This document shows, piece by piece, positions 7,566-16,418 of a DNA stretch of 64,000 nucleotides. The notes beneath the pieces are model-generated. The model did not search any database and was not told the DNA's origin. It was given only the letters and a program-made list of their open reading frames with translations. The first letter of the stretch is position 1. Each line of letters starts with the position of its first letter. Source of the DNA: Clostridia bacterium (GTDB taxonomy: Bacteria; Bacillota; Limnochordia; DTU080; RSA5); NCBI GenBank assembly GCA_002919235.1, contig PKEX01000009.1, positions 78,915 to 142,914 of the forward strand. The letters run 5' to 3'. The translations under genes were made by a program, and so were the position numbers.

Positions 7566-7596
7566 CGAGAGCCCGCCGCGGAGACCACGGCGGGCT
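7566..7596 (-). terminator. Terminator for the lipoprotein gene
   Basis: A 9-bp GC stem (7570-7578 with 7588-7596) is followed on the minus strand by CTCGTTTTG. It lies 160 bases past the lipoprotein stop codon; the sequence between them (7597-7754) shows nothing else recognisable. Confidence 0.6.
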
Positions 7597-7754
7597 GCGG
7601 GCCGGCGCCCGGGGCCATGACCCGGCCAATAGGCTGAGCTGCCTGGCACAGCTCAAAGAAGCTCTGCAAGAAGGCTCCACGAAGGTGCGCGCAAGGCCAA
7701 CCCCCGGGAGGAAAGGCGACGCCCAGTCGCTCGCTGGGGGGGAACGCGAGCCGC

Positions 7755-8039
7755 TCAGGGGTAGAGATTCGCTTCTGGCACGTCCTCCGAGAAGCCCGGC
7801 TCTCCGGCGTCCGGAACGTCGAGCGCCGGCGCGCCGTCCGGCCCGGGCACCTCAAGCTCCGCGGGGAGCTCCGGCTGCGGGCCCTGCTCGAGATCCAGCG
7901 TCTCTCCTACCTGCCCCACGGGCTCCTGCCCTTCAGAGTCGACGCCCGACATCGTTTGTCCGACTCCACCGCAGCCTGCACTCAGCGCCAGGGCGACCAG
8001 CAGCGTTCCGGCGCAGCCAAGCCGTGTGACAGCTCTCAC
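7755..8039 (-). CDS. Small acidic lipoprotein, unknown function
   Basis: The 94-residue product has a type II signal peptide: basic RAVTRLG, a hydrophobic stretch, then the lipobox LSAG-C with the lipidated cysteine at residue 23. The mature chain is disordered-looking, rich in Pro, Glu, Gly and Asp. GTG 8039 is eight bases after AAAGGAGG (8048-8055, minus). It diverges from the histidine kinase at 8184. No family is recognised; the clear lipobox is a useful contrast to the two solute-binding proteins that lack one. Confidence 0.75.
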   Translation of the reverse strand: MRAVTRLGCAGTLLVALALSAGCGGVGQTMSGVDSEGQEPVGQVGETLDLEQGPQPELPAELEVPGPDGAPALDVPDAGEPGFSEDVPEANLYP

Positions 8040-8183
8040 ATTCCGAGCCTCCTTTCCCGTTGTAGCATCAATGATACCGGAGGAGCCGCCGGACTCCATG
8101 ACGCGCGGGTGGCGAAAAGGTCCCAATTGCGTGGAAGCGCGCCGCGCAGGTTTTGGCGCGGTGCACCGGTGTGAGGGAGATCC

Positions 8184-9785
8184 ATGCGCTATTCCGCCGA
8201 CTTGAAAGTGACCCTGGTCCTCGCGGTCCTGGCTTTTGGCGGGCTTCTCTTTCTCGCCTTCGCCGCGGTCTCGTCCTATTGGGTGACGCACGACCTTTCC
8301 GAGCAGTTCCGCCGGCGGGGCGAAGTCCTCGCCGAAAACCTGGCGGCGGAAGCGGCGGCGTCGCTGGCCATCGACAATGTCTTTGAGCGGCGCCTGCGGC
8401 TTCTCTTGCTCACCAGCCGGGCGACCATCGACGACGTCGCCTACGCCCAGGTGGTTCAGGGCGGGCTGGTGATCTCCGAGTCCATCCAGCCCGGTGGGCT
8501 GGAACTTCCCGTGATCCTCAACCCGCCGGCCCGTTTGACGGTCTCCCGATGGCAGCACCAGCATACGGAGTACCTCGATTTCATCCGCCCGCTGCCCCCC
8601 GGCGCCGGCTCCGGCTACATCCGCGTGGGCCTCAGCCTCGAGAGCGTCCAGCGCCGCACCCGGCAGGTCCTGCGGGTCATCGGCGGGCTCTCGGTCCTCT
8701 TTACCGGCCTTGCGGTGGTGGGCGTCTTCGGCCTCTATTCCATCATTCTCCGACCGCTGGATCGGCTGATGGAGTCCATCCGCCAGGTGTCGCAAGGGGC
8801 GTTTCCCGTCTCCGCCGACATCCGGGGCTGCCGTGAGTTTGAGGAGATTTCCGCAGCGTTCAACCACATGGCCCGGGAAATCAACCGCCGGACCGAGGCC
8901 CTGCACCAGCGCAACGCTGAGCTGCAGCAGGCCAACCGGGCCAAGGCGGAGTTCCTGGCCATGGTCGGGCACGAGCTCAAGGCGCCCCTGCACAGCATCC
9001 GGGGCTACTGCCAGCTCCTCTTGGAGGAAGCCGAAGGGCCGCTCACCCCGGCGCAGCGCACCGACCTGCAGGCGATGCTGGCTGCCGCCAACCACCTGCT
9101 GGCGCTGATCCAGAACATCCTGCGCTTCATCGAGCGGGGCGCCGACTCCGTGCACCTTTCCCAAGTCGATTTGGGCGCGCTGCTGCAGCACGCCGCCGAC
9201 TACGTCCGCCCCATGGCCCAGGCCAAGGGGATCCGCGTCGTCGTCAGCGCACCGGGCCTGCCCCGGGTGCTGGTGGACGAGACCAAAGTGCGCCAGGTCC
9301 TCATCAACCTGCTTCACAACGCGGTGAAGTACACCCGGGAAGGGTGCGTGGAGGTCTCGGCCTGGTGCGCCGAGGACGGCACCTACGTGCGGGTGCGGGA
9401 CACGGGACCCGGGATTCCCCCCGAGGAGCAGCAGCGCATCTTTGAACCTTTTGTCCGGATCGAACGGGGCGAGAGCAAGGAGGCACGAGGCATGGGCCTT
9501 GGGCTTGCCGTGGTCCAGCGCTACGTCGAAGCCCACGGAGGCTGGGTGAAACTCTCGTCGGCCCAGGGGCGCGGGAGCACGTTCACCCTCTTCCTGCCCC
9601 GGCAGGAGGCGCGCGCCCCAATCCGGGAACACCGGCAGGGCGCCTCCACCGGCGGCCGGCGGCCGGCGGGCACGGTCCTGCCTCAGGCCGTGCCCGCCGG
9701 GCCGGGGACGGCGACGGACTCGGAGGAAGGCTCCGGCCTTGCGCCTGCGAACGAGCTCGCCCCCGCAAAGGAGGAGATCGCGTGA
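8184..9785 (+). CDS. Membrane sensor histidine kinase
   Basis: The 533-residue kinase has an N-terminal membrane helix (about 8-32), an extracytoplasmic sensor region (about 33-160), a second helix (about 163-188), a HAMP-like linker, and the HisKA motif FLAMVGHELKAPLHSIRG with phospho-acceptor H263. The HATPase domain shows NLLHNAVKYT, DTGPGIPP and GMGLGLAVV boxes. About 65 low-complexity residues rich in Ala, Gly, Pro and Glu trail the catalytic domain. ATG 8184 follows a GAGGGAG site. The stop overlaps the start of the response regulator, so the pair is co-translated. The stimulus is unknown. Confidence 0.92.
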   Translation: MRYSADLKVTLVLAVLAFGGLLFLAFAAVSSYWVTHDLSEQFRRRGEVLAENLAAEAAASLAIDNVFERRLRLLLLTSRATIDDVAYAQVVQGGLVISESIQPGGLELPVILNPPARLTVSRWQHQHTEYLDFIRPLPPGAGSGYIRVGLSLESVQRRTRQVLRVIGGLSVLFTGLAVVGVFGLYSIILRPLDRLMESIRQVSQGAFPVSADIRGCREFEEISAAFNHMAREINRRTEALHQRNAELQQANRAKAEFLAMVGHELKAPLHSIRGYCQLLLEEAEGPLTPAQRTDLQAMLAAANHLLALIQNILRFIERGADSVHLSQVDLGALLQHAADYVRPMAQAKGIRVVVSAPGLPRVLVDETKVRQVLINLLHNAVKYTREGCVEVSAWCAEDGTYVRVRDTGPGIPPEEQQRIFEPFVRIERGESKEARGMGLGLAVVQRYVEAHGGWVKLSSAQGRGSTFTLFLPRQEARAPIREHRQGASTGGRRPAGTVLPQAVPAGPGTATDSEEGSGLAPANELAPAKEEIA

Positions 9786-10483
9786 ACGCCTGCGCCGAAG
9801 CAGCTCGGATCCTGATCGCCGACGACGATGACGACGCCCGGCGGCTGCTCGTGAAATACCTCACGGTGAAGGGGTTTCACGTCACGACCGCCGAAGACGG
9901 CAGCGAAGCGTGCCGGCGGGTGTTTGCGGACGAACCTGACCTGGTCCTGCTGGACGTGAACATGCCTGAGCTCGACGGCTGGAGCGTGCTCCAGGAGATC
10001 CGGTCGGCTACGGACGTGCCCGTGATCATGCTCACCGTCCTGGACAGCGCCCGCGACAAGGTGCGCGGCCTGGCGGGCGGAGCGGATGATTACATCACCA
10101 AACCCTTCGACCTCAAGGAGCTGGAGGCCCGGATCCGGGCCGTCCTTCGCCGCGCCGCGCCCCAGGAACGGCCGGAGGTGATCACCATCGGCGACCTCAC
10201 CATCGACGACAAGGCGAAAGAGGTGCGGTTCAAAGGCGCGGCCGTCAGCCTCTCGCCCAAGGAATACGACCTCCTTCGCCTGCTGGCTTCAGCCCCCGGG
10301 AGGGTCTTTTCCACCCGGGAGATCCTGCGGGCCGTCTGGCCCGAGCGCCTCGACGAAAGCGGCCCCGAAGACGTGAAGAAGTACGTCTACTACCTGCGCA
10401 CCAAGCTCCGGGAGCTCCCCGGTGCGGGGCCCGTGGTCCGCACCGTGCGGGGGTTCGGGTACAAGCTCGAAGCGCAGGCGTGA
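9782..10483 (+). CDS. OmpR/PhoB-family response regulator
   Basis: The 233-residue regulator has a receiver domain with acidic pocket IADDDDDA, phospho-acceptor D58 (LVLLDVNMPELDGW), and conserved T/K positions ending at K107 (ITKPFD). A winged-helix DNA-binding domain of the OmpR type follows, ending VRTVRGFGYKLE. GTG 9782 overlaps the kinase stop by four bases (GTGA). It is the cognate partner of the kinase upstream. No target promoter can be assigned. Confidence 0.94.
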   Translation: MNACAEAARILIADDDDDARRLLVKYLTVKGFHVTTAEDGSEACRRVFADEPDLVLLDVNMPELDGWSVLQEIRSATDVPVIMLTVLDSARDKVRGLAGGADDYITKPFDLKELEARIRAVLRRAAPQERPEVITIGDLTIDDKAKEVRFKGAAVSLSPKEYDLLRLLASAPGRVFSTREILRAVWPERLDESGPEDVKKYVYYLRTKLRELPGAGPVVRTVRGFGYKLEAQA

Positions 10484-10548
10484 CGCCTGCGGCCCGTGCC
10501 CCGGGACCGGCCTCCGGGCTGGCCGGGCGGCGGCGGGGCCGCATGAGC

Positions 10549-10983
10549 TCAGGCGTACGAAAGGCCGTGAAGTGCTGCCTTGGCCTCCCGTTCCACCCGG
10601 CTCACCGGCGCGAAATCATCGGCCGCGATGTACTGCAGCAGCGACGTGGTCCCGTCCCCGGTGAACAACGAGATCACGGCGACGCTGGGCGCGACGGGAA
10701 AGGTTCCGGCGCCGAAGCCGTCCACCGGTACAGTGACGTTCACCTCGATGGTCTCGCCCTCCACTTCGTCGCTGGAGAGCTCCAAAGAGACCCGCTCGTC
10801 GCCGGGCACCTCCAGCTGCTGCCAGCGGATGCGCTCTTTGCGGTTGCCTTCGAGGCGAAGCACCTCCACCGTGGCCCGGTGAGGCTGGTTTTCCAGGTTG
10901 GCCAGGAAGATGCGCACCGACACCACTTGAGCGGCCGGAAGCTGTGCGACAGGGAACAAACCGCTGGTCAACGTGACAGGCAC
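10549..10983 (-). CDS. Unknown beta-rich protein, tandem paralogue B
   Basis: This 144-residue protein has no signal peptide or membrane helix. Its pattern of alternating hydrophobic residues (VSVRIFLANLENQPHRATVEV and later IEVNVTVPVDG) suggests a beta-sandwich. It aligns by eye with the next gene upstream over about 80 residues: xATVxVxxxxGN, a W/F position, xVPxGxxxVxxE, and xVEVxVTxPxD. GTG 10983 is seven bases from GAGGAGGG. The two genes are adjacent and co-oriented. I do not recognise the family. Confidence 0.65.
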   Translation of the reverse strand: MPVTLTSGLFPVAQLPAAQVVSVRIFLANLENQPHRATVEVLRLEGNRKERIRWQQLEVPGDERVSLELSSDEVEGETIEVNVTVPVDGFGAGTFPVAPSVAVISLFTGDGTTSLLQYIAADDFAPVSRVEREAKAALHGLSYA

Positions 10984-11021
10984 CGTGCATCCCTCCTCAG
11001 AACGTGCGAACCAGCGCCGGG

Positions 11022-11555
11022 CTACACCGCGACCAGATCGCCCGGCGCCTTGTAGACCAGCACCAGGATTCCCCCGTCCGCCGGGAAGTACTGAGTGACG
11101 GTGACGGTGGGTACCAGCTGGTCCGAGGGGAGCGTCACTTCCACCTCGACCCGCTCGCCGGCGAGCCCGTCGACGACCACCCGCTCCGCACCGCCCGCCG
11201 GGATGGTGAGGGCGCGGAAGAACACCGGCTCCAGTTGATTGCCGCTCACTTTCCGGACTCTCACCGACGCCGGCTGCTCCTGGTCGCTGAAGCTGCTGAC
11301 GGCGACCACCAGCTGGATCACGGTATCGCTGGGCACCTGAAAGATGCCCGTGGTCCGCACTCCTCGCACTTCTTGACGCCGCCCGTCGCGCTCGCGCGGG
11401 CCCGGCGGCCTCCTCCCGGGCGGGGGCGTGCGCTCCTCCAAGTCCGGTCCGGGCCCGGAATCCCTTCCCGGCTCCGGGCCGCGCCGAGGCCTTTCGGGCG
11501 CGCGCCGCCTGCCGCCGTTGAACGTGTAGACCGGCCACTGCTTCACACGGCTCAC
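11022..11555 (-). CDS. Unknown beta-rich protein, tandem paralogue A
   Basis: The 177-residue protein has a basic, Pro/Arg/Gly-rich N-terminal third (about 1-75) that looks disordered, then a beta-rich domain homologous to the neighbouring gene, ending in VTQYFPADGGILVLVYKA. GTG 11555 sits nine bases after AAAGGGG. It probably forms an operon with the 10983 gene, 38 bases downstream. Function is unknown; a structural or surface-binding role is possible but only inferred from the fold-like pattern. Confidence 0.62.
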   Translation of the reverse strand: MSRVKQWPVYTFNGGRRRAPERPRRGPEPGRDSGPGPDLEERTPPPGRRPPGPRERDGRRQEVRGVRTTGIFQVPSDTVIQLVVAVSSFSDQEQPASVRVRKVSGNQLEPVFFRALTIPAGGAERVVVDGLAGERVEVEVTLPSDQLVPTVTVTQYFPADGGILVLVYKAPGDLVAV

Positions 11556-11816
11556 CGCCGATCGCCCCTTTCTCCGCATCTCGCCGGTCCGTCCCGGCTT
11601 TCGAATAGGAATCAAAGACTAGCTGCGCTATGCTATGCCGGAAAGCCCCCGGCGGTCACAGCGAGGTTGCTGCCGGCACGGGCGGAGAGGAGGGGGCACA
11701 GCGGGTCCGGCGTTGCCTGCCGGCGCCATGCCTCCGCCTAGCGAATTCCGCCGGCGTCTCGTGGTATGATGGAACCGAGCAGCGAGAAGTCGCGAGAGAC
11801 AGCGAGGAACAGAGAG

Positions 11817-12221
11817 ATGCAGGTTACTGAAGGCATGTTTGAAGGCACGCCGTACGAGGCGATCGGCGGGGAAGCCACCGTCGCCAGGCTGGTGGACGCC
11901 TTTTACCGGAGGGTGGCACGGCACCCCGACCTGGCGCCCATCTTTCCCAAGGATTTGACGGAGACCCGCCACAAGCAGTTCGCTTTTCTGACCCAGTTCT
12001 TCGGCGGGCCGCCGCTCTATTCCCAGCAGTACGGGCCGCCCAAGCTGCGGCGGCGGCACCTGCCCTTCCCCATCACGCCGAAGCGGGTCGAGGCGTGGCT
12101 CGGGTGCATGGCCGAGGCCATGGACGAAGCGGGCATCCAAGGGCCCGTGCGCGACCTGCTCTTCGCCCGCCTGACGGCCACGGCCCATCACATGGCCAAC
12201 ACTCCGGAGGGCGGCAACTAG
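11817..12221 (+). CDS. Group II truncated haemoglobin
   Basis: The 134-residue protein closely follows the Bacillus YjbI/trHbO pattern: YEAIGGEATVARLVDAFYRR, PDLAPIFPKDL, QFFGGPPLYSQQYGPP and RRRHLPFPIT, where the histidine before LPF is the proximal haem ligand. Such globins bind O2 or NO and are linked to oxidative or nitrosative stress. ATG 11817 gives a family-like length; an upstream ATG at 11766 overlaps a TATGAT hexamer (11765-11770) that may be the -10 element. Its stop overlaps that of the convergent small gene. Confidence 0.9.
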   Translation: MQVTEGMFEGTPYEAIGGEATVARLVDAFYRRVARHPDLAPIFPKDLTETRHKQFAFLTQFFGGPPLYSQQYGPPKLRRRHLPFPITPKRVEAWLGCMAEAMDEAGIQGPVRDLLFARLTATAHHMANTPEGGN

Positions 12222-12412
12222 CGTTCAACCAGCTCCCGCACGGGGACGTGGAGCCGGCCCCGGCGGACGGACTGGCTCCACCGGTGCACCTTCCGGGCCC
12301 ACCGGCTCCGCTCGGCGCCGCCGGATATCTCCATCCGTTCTAGGATCAGCTCATAAAGGGCCCTCAGCTCGTCGACGGACAGCTCTTCGGCTCGGATCGG
12401 CTGGTCTGCCAC
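12218..12412 (-). CDS. Small basic protein, unknown
   Basis: The 64-residue product has an amphipathic helical look with an acidic start (EELSVDELRALYELILERME) and a very basic second half. GTG 12412 is taken because AAAGGAGG lies 11 bases upstream; ATG 12439 would add nine residues. It is convergent with the globin and overlaps its stop by four bases. No family recognised. Confidence 0.5.
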   Translation of the reverse strand: MADQPIRAEELSVDELRALYELILERMEISGGAERSRWARKVHRWSQSVRRGRLHVPVRELVER

Positions 12413-12485
12413 CGGGCGTACGACCTCCTTTGCGGCCATCGTACCACCCAAATGTGACCGGCCCGTGACAATTTGGCTACGGTGA

Positions 12486-12502
12486 TGTAACAGGCCGTTA
12501 CA
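12486..12502. promoter_or_regulatory. Palindromic operator candidate
   Basis: TGTAAC-N5-GTTACA is a perfect 6-bp inverted repeat in the gap between the small basic gene and the GMC oxidoreductase 3' end, about 75 bases upstream of GTG 12412. The binding protein is unknown. Confidence 0.4.
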
Positions 12503-12546
12503 GAGCAGGAACGGGAACGGCGTGCGCCGCCGCCTCAAGCATCCCG

Positions 12547-14193
12547 CTACCTGCCGCGCGCGGCCTCGAGCGTCTGCCGCCCCCGCACCTGCAGCCGCTC
12601 CAGGAACCGGTCGGCAGTGCGGGCCGCGAGGGCCATCACCGTCTCCGTGGGGTTGCCGCCTCCGCTGGTGGGAAACACCGCGGCGCTGCAGATGTAAAGG
12701 TTGGGCACGTCGTGAGCCCGGCAGTCGGCGTCCACCACGGACGTCTCGGGATCGGCGCCCATGCGGCAGCCGCCCATCAGGTGCGCCGTGTCGGGCACCA
12801 CGTACCTCGGCTTTCCCCCCGCCGCCTCGAGGATCTGATTGGCCGTCTCCACGGCGTGGGCGATGAGCTTGCGGTCGTTCTCCCCGTAGCTGAAGGTGAC
12901 CTTGGCCCGGCGCAGGCCGTACTCGTCCACCTCGTCCGCGAGCGTCACCGCGTTCCGCTCGTCGGGGAGCACTTCGCCCACCAGCGTGATCCGGCCGAAG
13001 TAGTTGTAGTCCCGCAGGGCGTCCCGCAGCTCTTTCCCCCAGATGCCCGCGCTGGCGAGCCCGCCGGCGAACTCCACGGGGCGGGCGCCGTGGGCGTGCA
13101 GCGTGTAGCCCCGGGCAAAGCCCCGGGCCGGGTCCGTCTCGTAAAACTCCTGCGTGGTGGCGAGCACCGGCGTCCCTTTGTAAAGCCGGATCTCCTCGTC
13201 AAACAGCGCGTACATGTCGTGGCTGCTGTGGGGCATGATGGCCTTGCCCACCATGCCGCTGCTGTTGGCGAGGCCGTCGGGAAAGAGCGGGCCGGTGCAC
13301 TGGAGCAAGAGGCGGGGCGTCTCCACGACGAAGCTGCAAAGAAAGACGTACCGGGCCCGCTGGCGGTACTCTTTCCCGCCGTGCTGGAACACGACCCCGG
13401 TGACGTGCCCGCGGCCGTCCACCTCCACCTGCGTTACCATGCAGTCCGTGAGCACCTCGGCTCCTTCGGCGATGGCCTTGGGGATGTGGTGGATCAAGGA
13501 GCTGTACTTGGAGTTGGGCATGCACCCCTGGTTGCAGAAGCCCCGGTTGATGCAGGGCGGGCGGCCTTCGAACGGGGCCGAGAGGATGGCGAGCGGCGCG
13601 GTGACGCTGCGGATGCCCAGCTTCTCGCAGCCCTTCCGGAACATCCAGGCGTTGGCGCTCAGGCGGTCCCGCTCGGGGTACGGGTAGGGCCCCCGGAACG
13701 GCCCCCACGGGAAATACCGGGGGCCCGAGACCGCCACTTCCTTTTCGATCTGGGTGTAGTACGGCTCGAGATCCCGATACTCGAGGGGCCAATCCACCCC
13801 GACCCCGTCGACGGAGTAGGTCTTGAAGTCGCTTTCGTGAAACCTCAGGAAGACGCCGGTAAAATGGGTCGTGCCGCCGCCCACGCCCCGGCCCGAGTTG
13901 TTGTGGCCCAGCTTCAGCGGGTCGTCTCCCGCGACCAGGCGCGTCTGTTGCCATCCCAACCGCTGCATGGACAGCTCGTCGCTGGCAAAGTCCGTTTCCG
14001 GATCCCAAAACGGGCCCGCTTCGATCACCACCACGTCGAGGCCCGCCCTGGCCAGCCGGTGCGCCAGGACGCCTCCGGCCGCGCCCGCCCCCACGATGCA
14101 GGCATCCACCACCTCGCCCCCGTACTTCCTGCGGTCGAGGTGGGGGAAGCGCTGCCCCGCGTAGTGGTCGCAGTGACGGGCGCTCGCGGTCAT
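12547..14193 (-). CDS. GMC-family FAD oxidoreductase (gluconate 2-dehydrogenase large-subunit type)
   Basis: This 548-residue flavoenzyme should oxidise a sugar, sugar acid or alcohol. The dinucleotide-binding motif ACIVGAGAAGGVLAHRLARA is near residues 31-50, with VVVIEAG closing the first beta-alpha-beta unit. The C-terminal GMC block contains HLMGGCRMG with the likely catalytic histidine and GGGNPTETVMALAARTAD. CINRGFCNQGCMPN contributes a cysteine-rich loop typical of this subgroup. ATG 14193 overlaps the stop of the subunit-3 gene (ATGA). No Tat or Sec signal is seen, so it is probably cytoplasmic. No cytochrome c subunit lies beside it. Confidence 0.88.
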   Translation of the reverse strand: MTASARHCDHYAGQRFPHLDRRKYGGEVVDACIVGAGAAGGVLAHRLARAGLDVVVIEAGPFWDPETDFASDELSMQRLGWQQTRLVAGDDPLKLGHNNSGRGVGGGTTHFTGVFLRFHESDFKTYSVDGVGVDWPLEYRDLEPYYTQIEKEVAVSGPRYFPWGPFRGPYPYPERDRLSANAWMFRKGCEKLGIRSVTAPLAILSAPFEGRPPCINRGFCNQGCMPNSKYSSLIHHIPKAIAEGAEVLTDCMVTQVEVDGRGHVTGVVFQHGGKEYRQRARYVFLCSFVVETPRLLLQCTGPLFPDGLANSSGMVGKAIMPHSSHDMYALFDEEIRLYKGTPVLATTQEFYETDPARGFARGYTLHAHGARPVEFAGGLASAGIWGKELRDALRDYNYFGRITLVGEVLPDERNAVTLADEVDEYGLRRAKVTFSYGENDRKLIAHAVETANQILEAAGGKPRYVVPDTAHLMGGCRMGADPETSVVDADCRAHDVPNLYICSAAVFPTSGGGNPTETVMALAARTADRFLERLQVRGRQTLEAARGR

Positions 14194-14771
14194 GTGGGCT
14201 TCACCTCGGCCTTCGCCTCCCAGGGATCGGTCACGCCCGCTTCGATCCGGTAGTAGCCCCTGGGGTACGCCGGCCCCCCGTATCCCATCTCCGACCACAC
14301 CGCCGGGTGGGAGGCGTACGCTTCCACCGCCAGGGCCAGCAGCGTTTCAAAGAACTCCTTTTCGTGCCGCGATCCCTTTTGCAGTGCAGCGAGAACGGCA
14401 AACTGCTCCGGGACGACGCAGTCGGCAAACGGCGCTCCGTGCTTTCGGACCGCGAGCTTATCGAGCGCTGCCAAGCCTTCCCGCACCCGCTGCGGCCGGG
14501 GCGGCATCCCTTCTTTACGCTGTGCTTCACCTAGAGGCGACCCCAGCTGCTGGTCGATGTGGGAGAGGACATAACCGAGGATGTCGTCCCGGTCTTCGTA
14601 GAGGAGGTGGGAGACGATAGCCCGCAGGGTCTGGGCCTCTTGCGGCGTGAGAAACGCCGGCTTGGCCGGAGGGCGCAGCCGTCTCTCGACGATGGAACGG
14701 GTATGCGGGTCCCACGCGCCGGCGTGCGCCATCACGTCGTAGCCAGGGTATCGGGTCCTGGACTCCGCCAT
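14190..14771 (-). CDS. Gluconate 2-dehydrogenase subunit 3-family protein
   Basis: The 193-residue partner protein shows the subunit-3 pattern: FLTPQEAQTLRAIVSHLLYEDR, then a helical middle, then FFETLLALAVEAYASHPAVW and GYGGPAYPRGYY. Subunit 3 proteins normally escort or stabilise the GMC flavoprotein and often bear a Tat signal; none is visible here, and the chosen start MAESRTRY follows GGGAGGGCGAGAGG. It precedes the large subunit with a four-base overlap. A histidine/basic C-terminus is absent. Confidence 0.86.
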   Translation of the reverse strand: MAESRTRYPGYDVMAHAGAWDPHTRSIVERRLRPPAKPAFLTPQEAQTLRAIVSHLLYEDRDDILGYVLSHIDQQLGSPLGEAQRKEGMPPRPQRVREGLAALDKLAVRKHGAPFADCVVPEQFAVLAALQKGSRHEKEFFETLLALAVEAYASHPAVWSEMGYGGPAYPRGYYRIEAGVTDPWEAKAEVKPT

Positions 14772-14891
14772 CCTCTCGCCCTCCCGTCCCGGCAGGATGA
14801 GCCCCCCGCCTCGCTCCGCTTCCCGCGCCTTCCAGCAGCGGCCAAGGAGGCGATGCAGGAAGCGACCCACGGGGGCTGCCCGCCGGCACGC

Positions 14892-15284
14892 TCAGTCCAT
14901 CAGGTACACCGCGATCAGGCCCAGCGCTCCCAGCGCGGAAACCAGTAGCGGCAGCGCAACCGGCGGGCCGACCATGAAGTTGTTCAGCGTGTAACCGTCG
15001 ACCCGCTCGCCCACGCCTGCCCAGTGGTAATAGGTGCCGACGAGACCCGTCAGCCCGCTGAGCGCCGACAACAGGACCAGCAAGCTCCTGAGCGCGCCGC
15101 TGTTCACCCAGGTGAGGAGCAGCGCCACCACGGCCAAGAGCGGCGTTTCGATCACCGGCGTCCACATCGACCAGTGCCTGAAATTCTGCCGCCAGTGCAT
15201 CAGCGTCACTTGCGCGGCGACCGCCAGCGACACCACGCCGAGAAACAGGTAGAGGATCCGTTCCGCCGGCCAACCTGCCCACAT
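14892..15284 (-). CDS. Four-helix membrane protein beside the GMC dehydrogenase
   Basis: The 130-residue protein has four hydrophobic segments (about 8-28, 45-62, 67-85 and 105-128) and short loops. It is upstream of the subunit-3 gene by 120 bases in the same direction, so it may be a membrane anchor or electron-accepting partner for the flavoenzyme; this is inference. ATG 15284 follows GGGAGGTG. No haem-ligand pair stands out. No family recognised. Confidence 0.65.
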   Translation of the reverse strand: MWAGWPAERILYLFLGVVSLAVAAQVTLMHWRQNFRHWSMWTPVIETPLLAVVALLLTWVNSGALRSLLVLLSALSGLTGLVGTYYHWAGVGERVDGYTLNNFMVGPPVALPLLVSALGALGLIAVYLMD

Positions 15285-15520
15285 GCCTGCGCCCACCTCC
15301 CGCTCGCGCGGCCGGCAGCGCCCAACGTCCCAGCCGCTCGTTTTCCTCTTCTCTCCAGTCTGCCCGGGGCTCGCGGGCACCTTGACAGGAAACTGCTGCC
15401 GCCCGCCGCGGCGGGACCGCGGCGCCTGTCCGCCGGGGCCGAAGCGAAAAGGCGCCCCGCCGGGGCGAGGCGAAGTGGAAACCATGATCGCGGGAAAGCT
15501 CCTCGAGAGGGCGTGCCGAC

Positions 15521-16354
15521 GTGGGAGAGCAGGTGGACATCGCCGAAGTGACGGCGGCGGAGTTTCTCCAGTGGATGGATGAGGCGCTGTTTGAGGCGTT
15601 TCCGGGAGGCCACTTCTGGCTGGAACACCTGGTCCGGGTTCTGGCGCAGGCGGGCCCGGCTTACGACCCGGTCTGGCGCTTGTTTGCCGCCGCGTCCCCC
15701 GGAAGCCCGCGCTGGACGGCGCTCTACGCCGTCGATGCCGGCACCCGCTACGGGCTGTTTCACGCCACGAGCCCCGAGGCCGGCGCGTCGCTGCTCCGCT
15801 GGGCGCTGGACCACGAGCCGCCCCACAAGGTGCTCAGCCCCTATACCTCCATGGACCGGGCCCTCGAAGCGGGAAACCTCACGAAGAGAGTGGCCCGGGA
15901 CCACCGCGAGCTCCTGATGTCGCTGGCCCCGGGCCAGCTCGCCGTCGAACCCGACTGGGCGTACCGCCTCGCCGGAGAACAAGACATCCCCCGGCTCATT
16001 GAGTACAACAGGCTCTACAATGAAGAGCGCCGGACCCATTGGACGCGGGACTGGCGCCGCGCCATCGCCCAGCGCCTGGTCTACGTGCGCGAGCGGGAAG
16101 GCACCGTCTCCAGCTGCCTGATCCGGGGCGCCACTCTAGGCGCCCGGGTCTCTCTGGGCGGGACGTTCACCTTCCCGGAGTACCGGGGCCGCGGGGAGGC
16201 CACCATGCTGGTCGCCAACTTCTGCGCCGAAATGGCGCTGTACGGGTACCACGTCTGCCTCCTCGTCGACGACGACAACCTCCCGGCGCTCCGGGTCTAC
16301 GGCAAAGTGGGCTTCACCCCGCTGGGGCTTTTCCGGACCACCTATTTTCGCTGA
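15521..16354 (+). CDS. GNAT-family N-acetyltransferase
   Basis: The 277-residue protein has a poorly recognisable N-terminal half and a C-terminal GNAT domain. Motif A appears as LGGTFTFPEYRGRGEATMLV near residues 207-226, giving the acetyl-CoA pyrophosphate loop R-G-R-G-E-A, and NLPALRVYGKVGFTPLG closes the fold. The layout resembles proteins of the GNAT FR47-like group. Start GTG 15521 follows GAGAGGG. The acceptor substrate is unknown. It diverges from the membrane protein at 15284 and converges with serS. Confidence 0.82.
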   Translation: MGEQVDIAEVTAAEFLQWMDEALFEAFPGGHFWLEHLVRVLAQAGPAYDPVWRLFAAASPGSPRWTALYAVDAGTRYGLFHATSPEAGASLLRWALDHEPPHKVLSPYTSMDRALEAGNLTKRVARDHRELLMSLAPGQLAVEPDWAYRLAGEQDIPRLIEYNRLYNEERRTHWTRDWRRAIAQRLVYVREREGTVSSCLIRGATLGARVSLGGTFTFPEYRGRGEATMLVANFCAEMALYGYHVCLLVDDDNLPALRVYGKVGFTPLGLFRTTYFR

Positions 16355-16418
16355 CTATTCTCGCTGACCGCGCCCGGGACGCGCGCCGGCCGTGCCCGCC
16401 CGGAGCGCTGCCGCGGGC

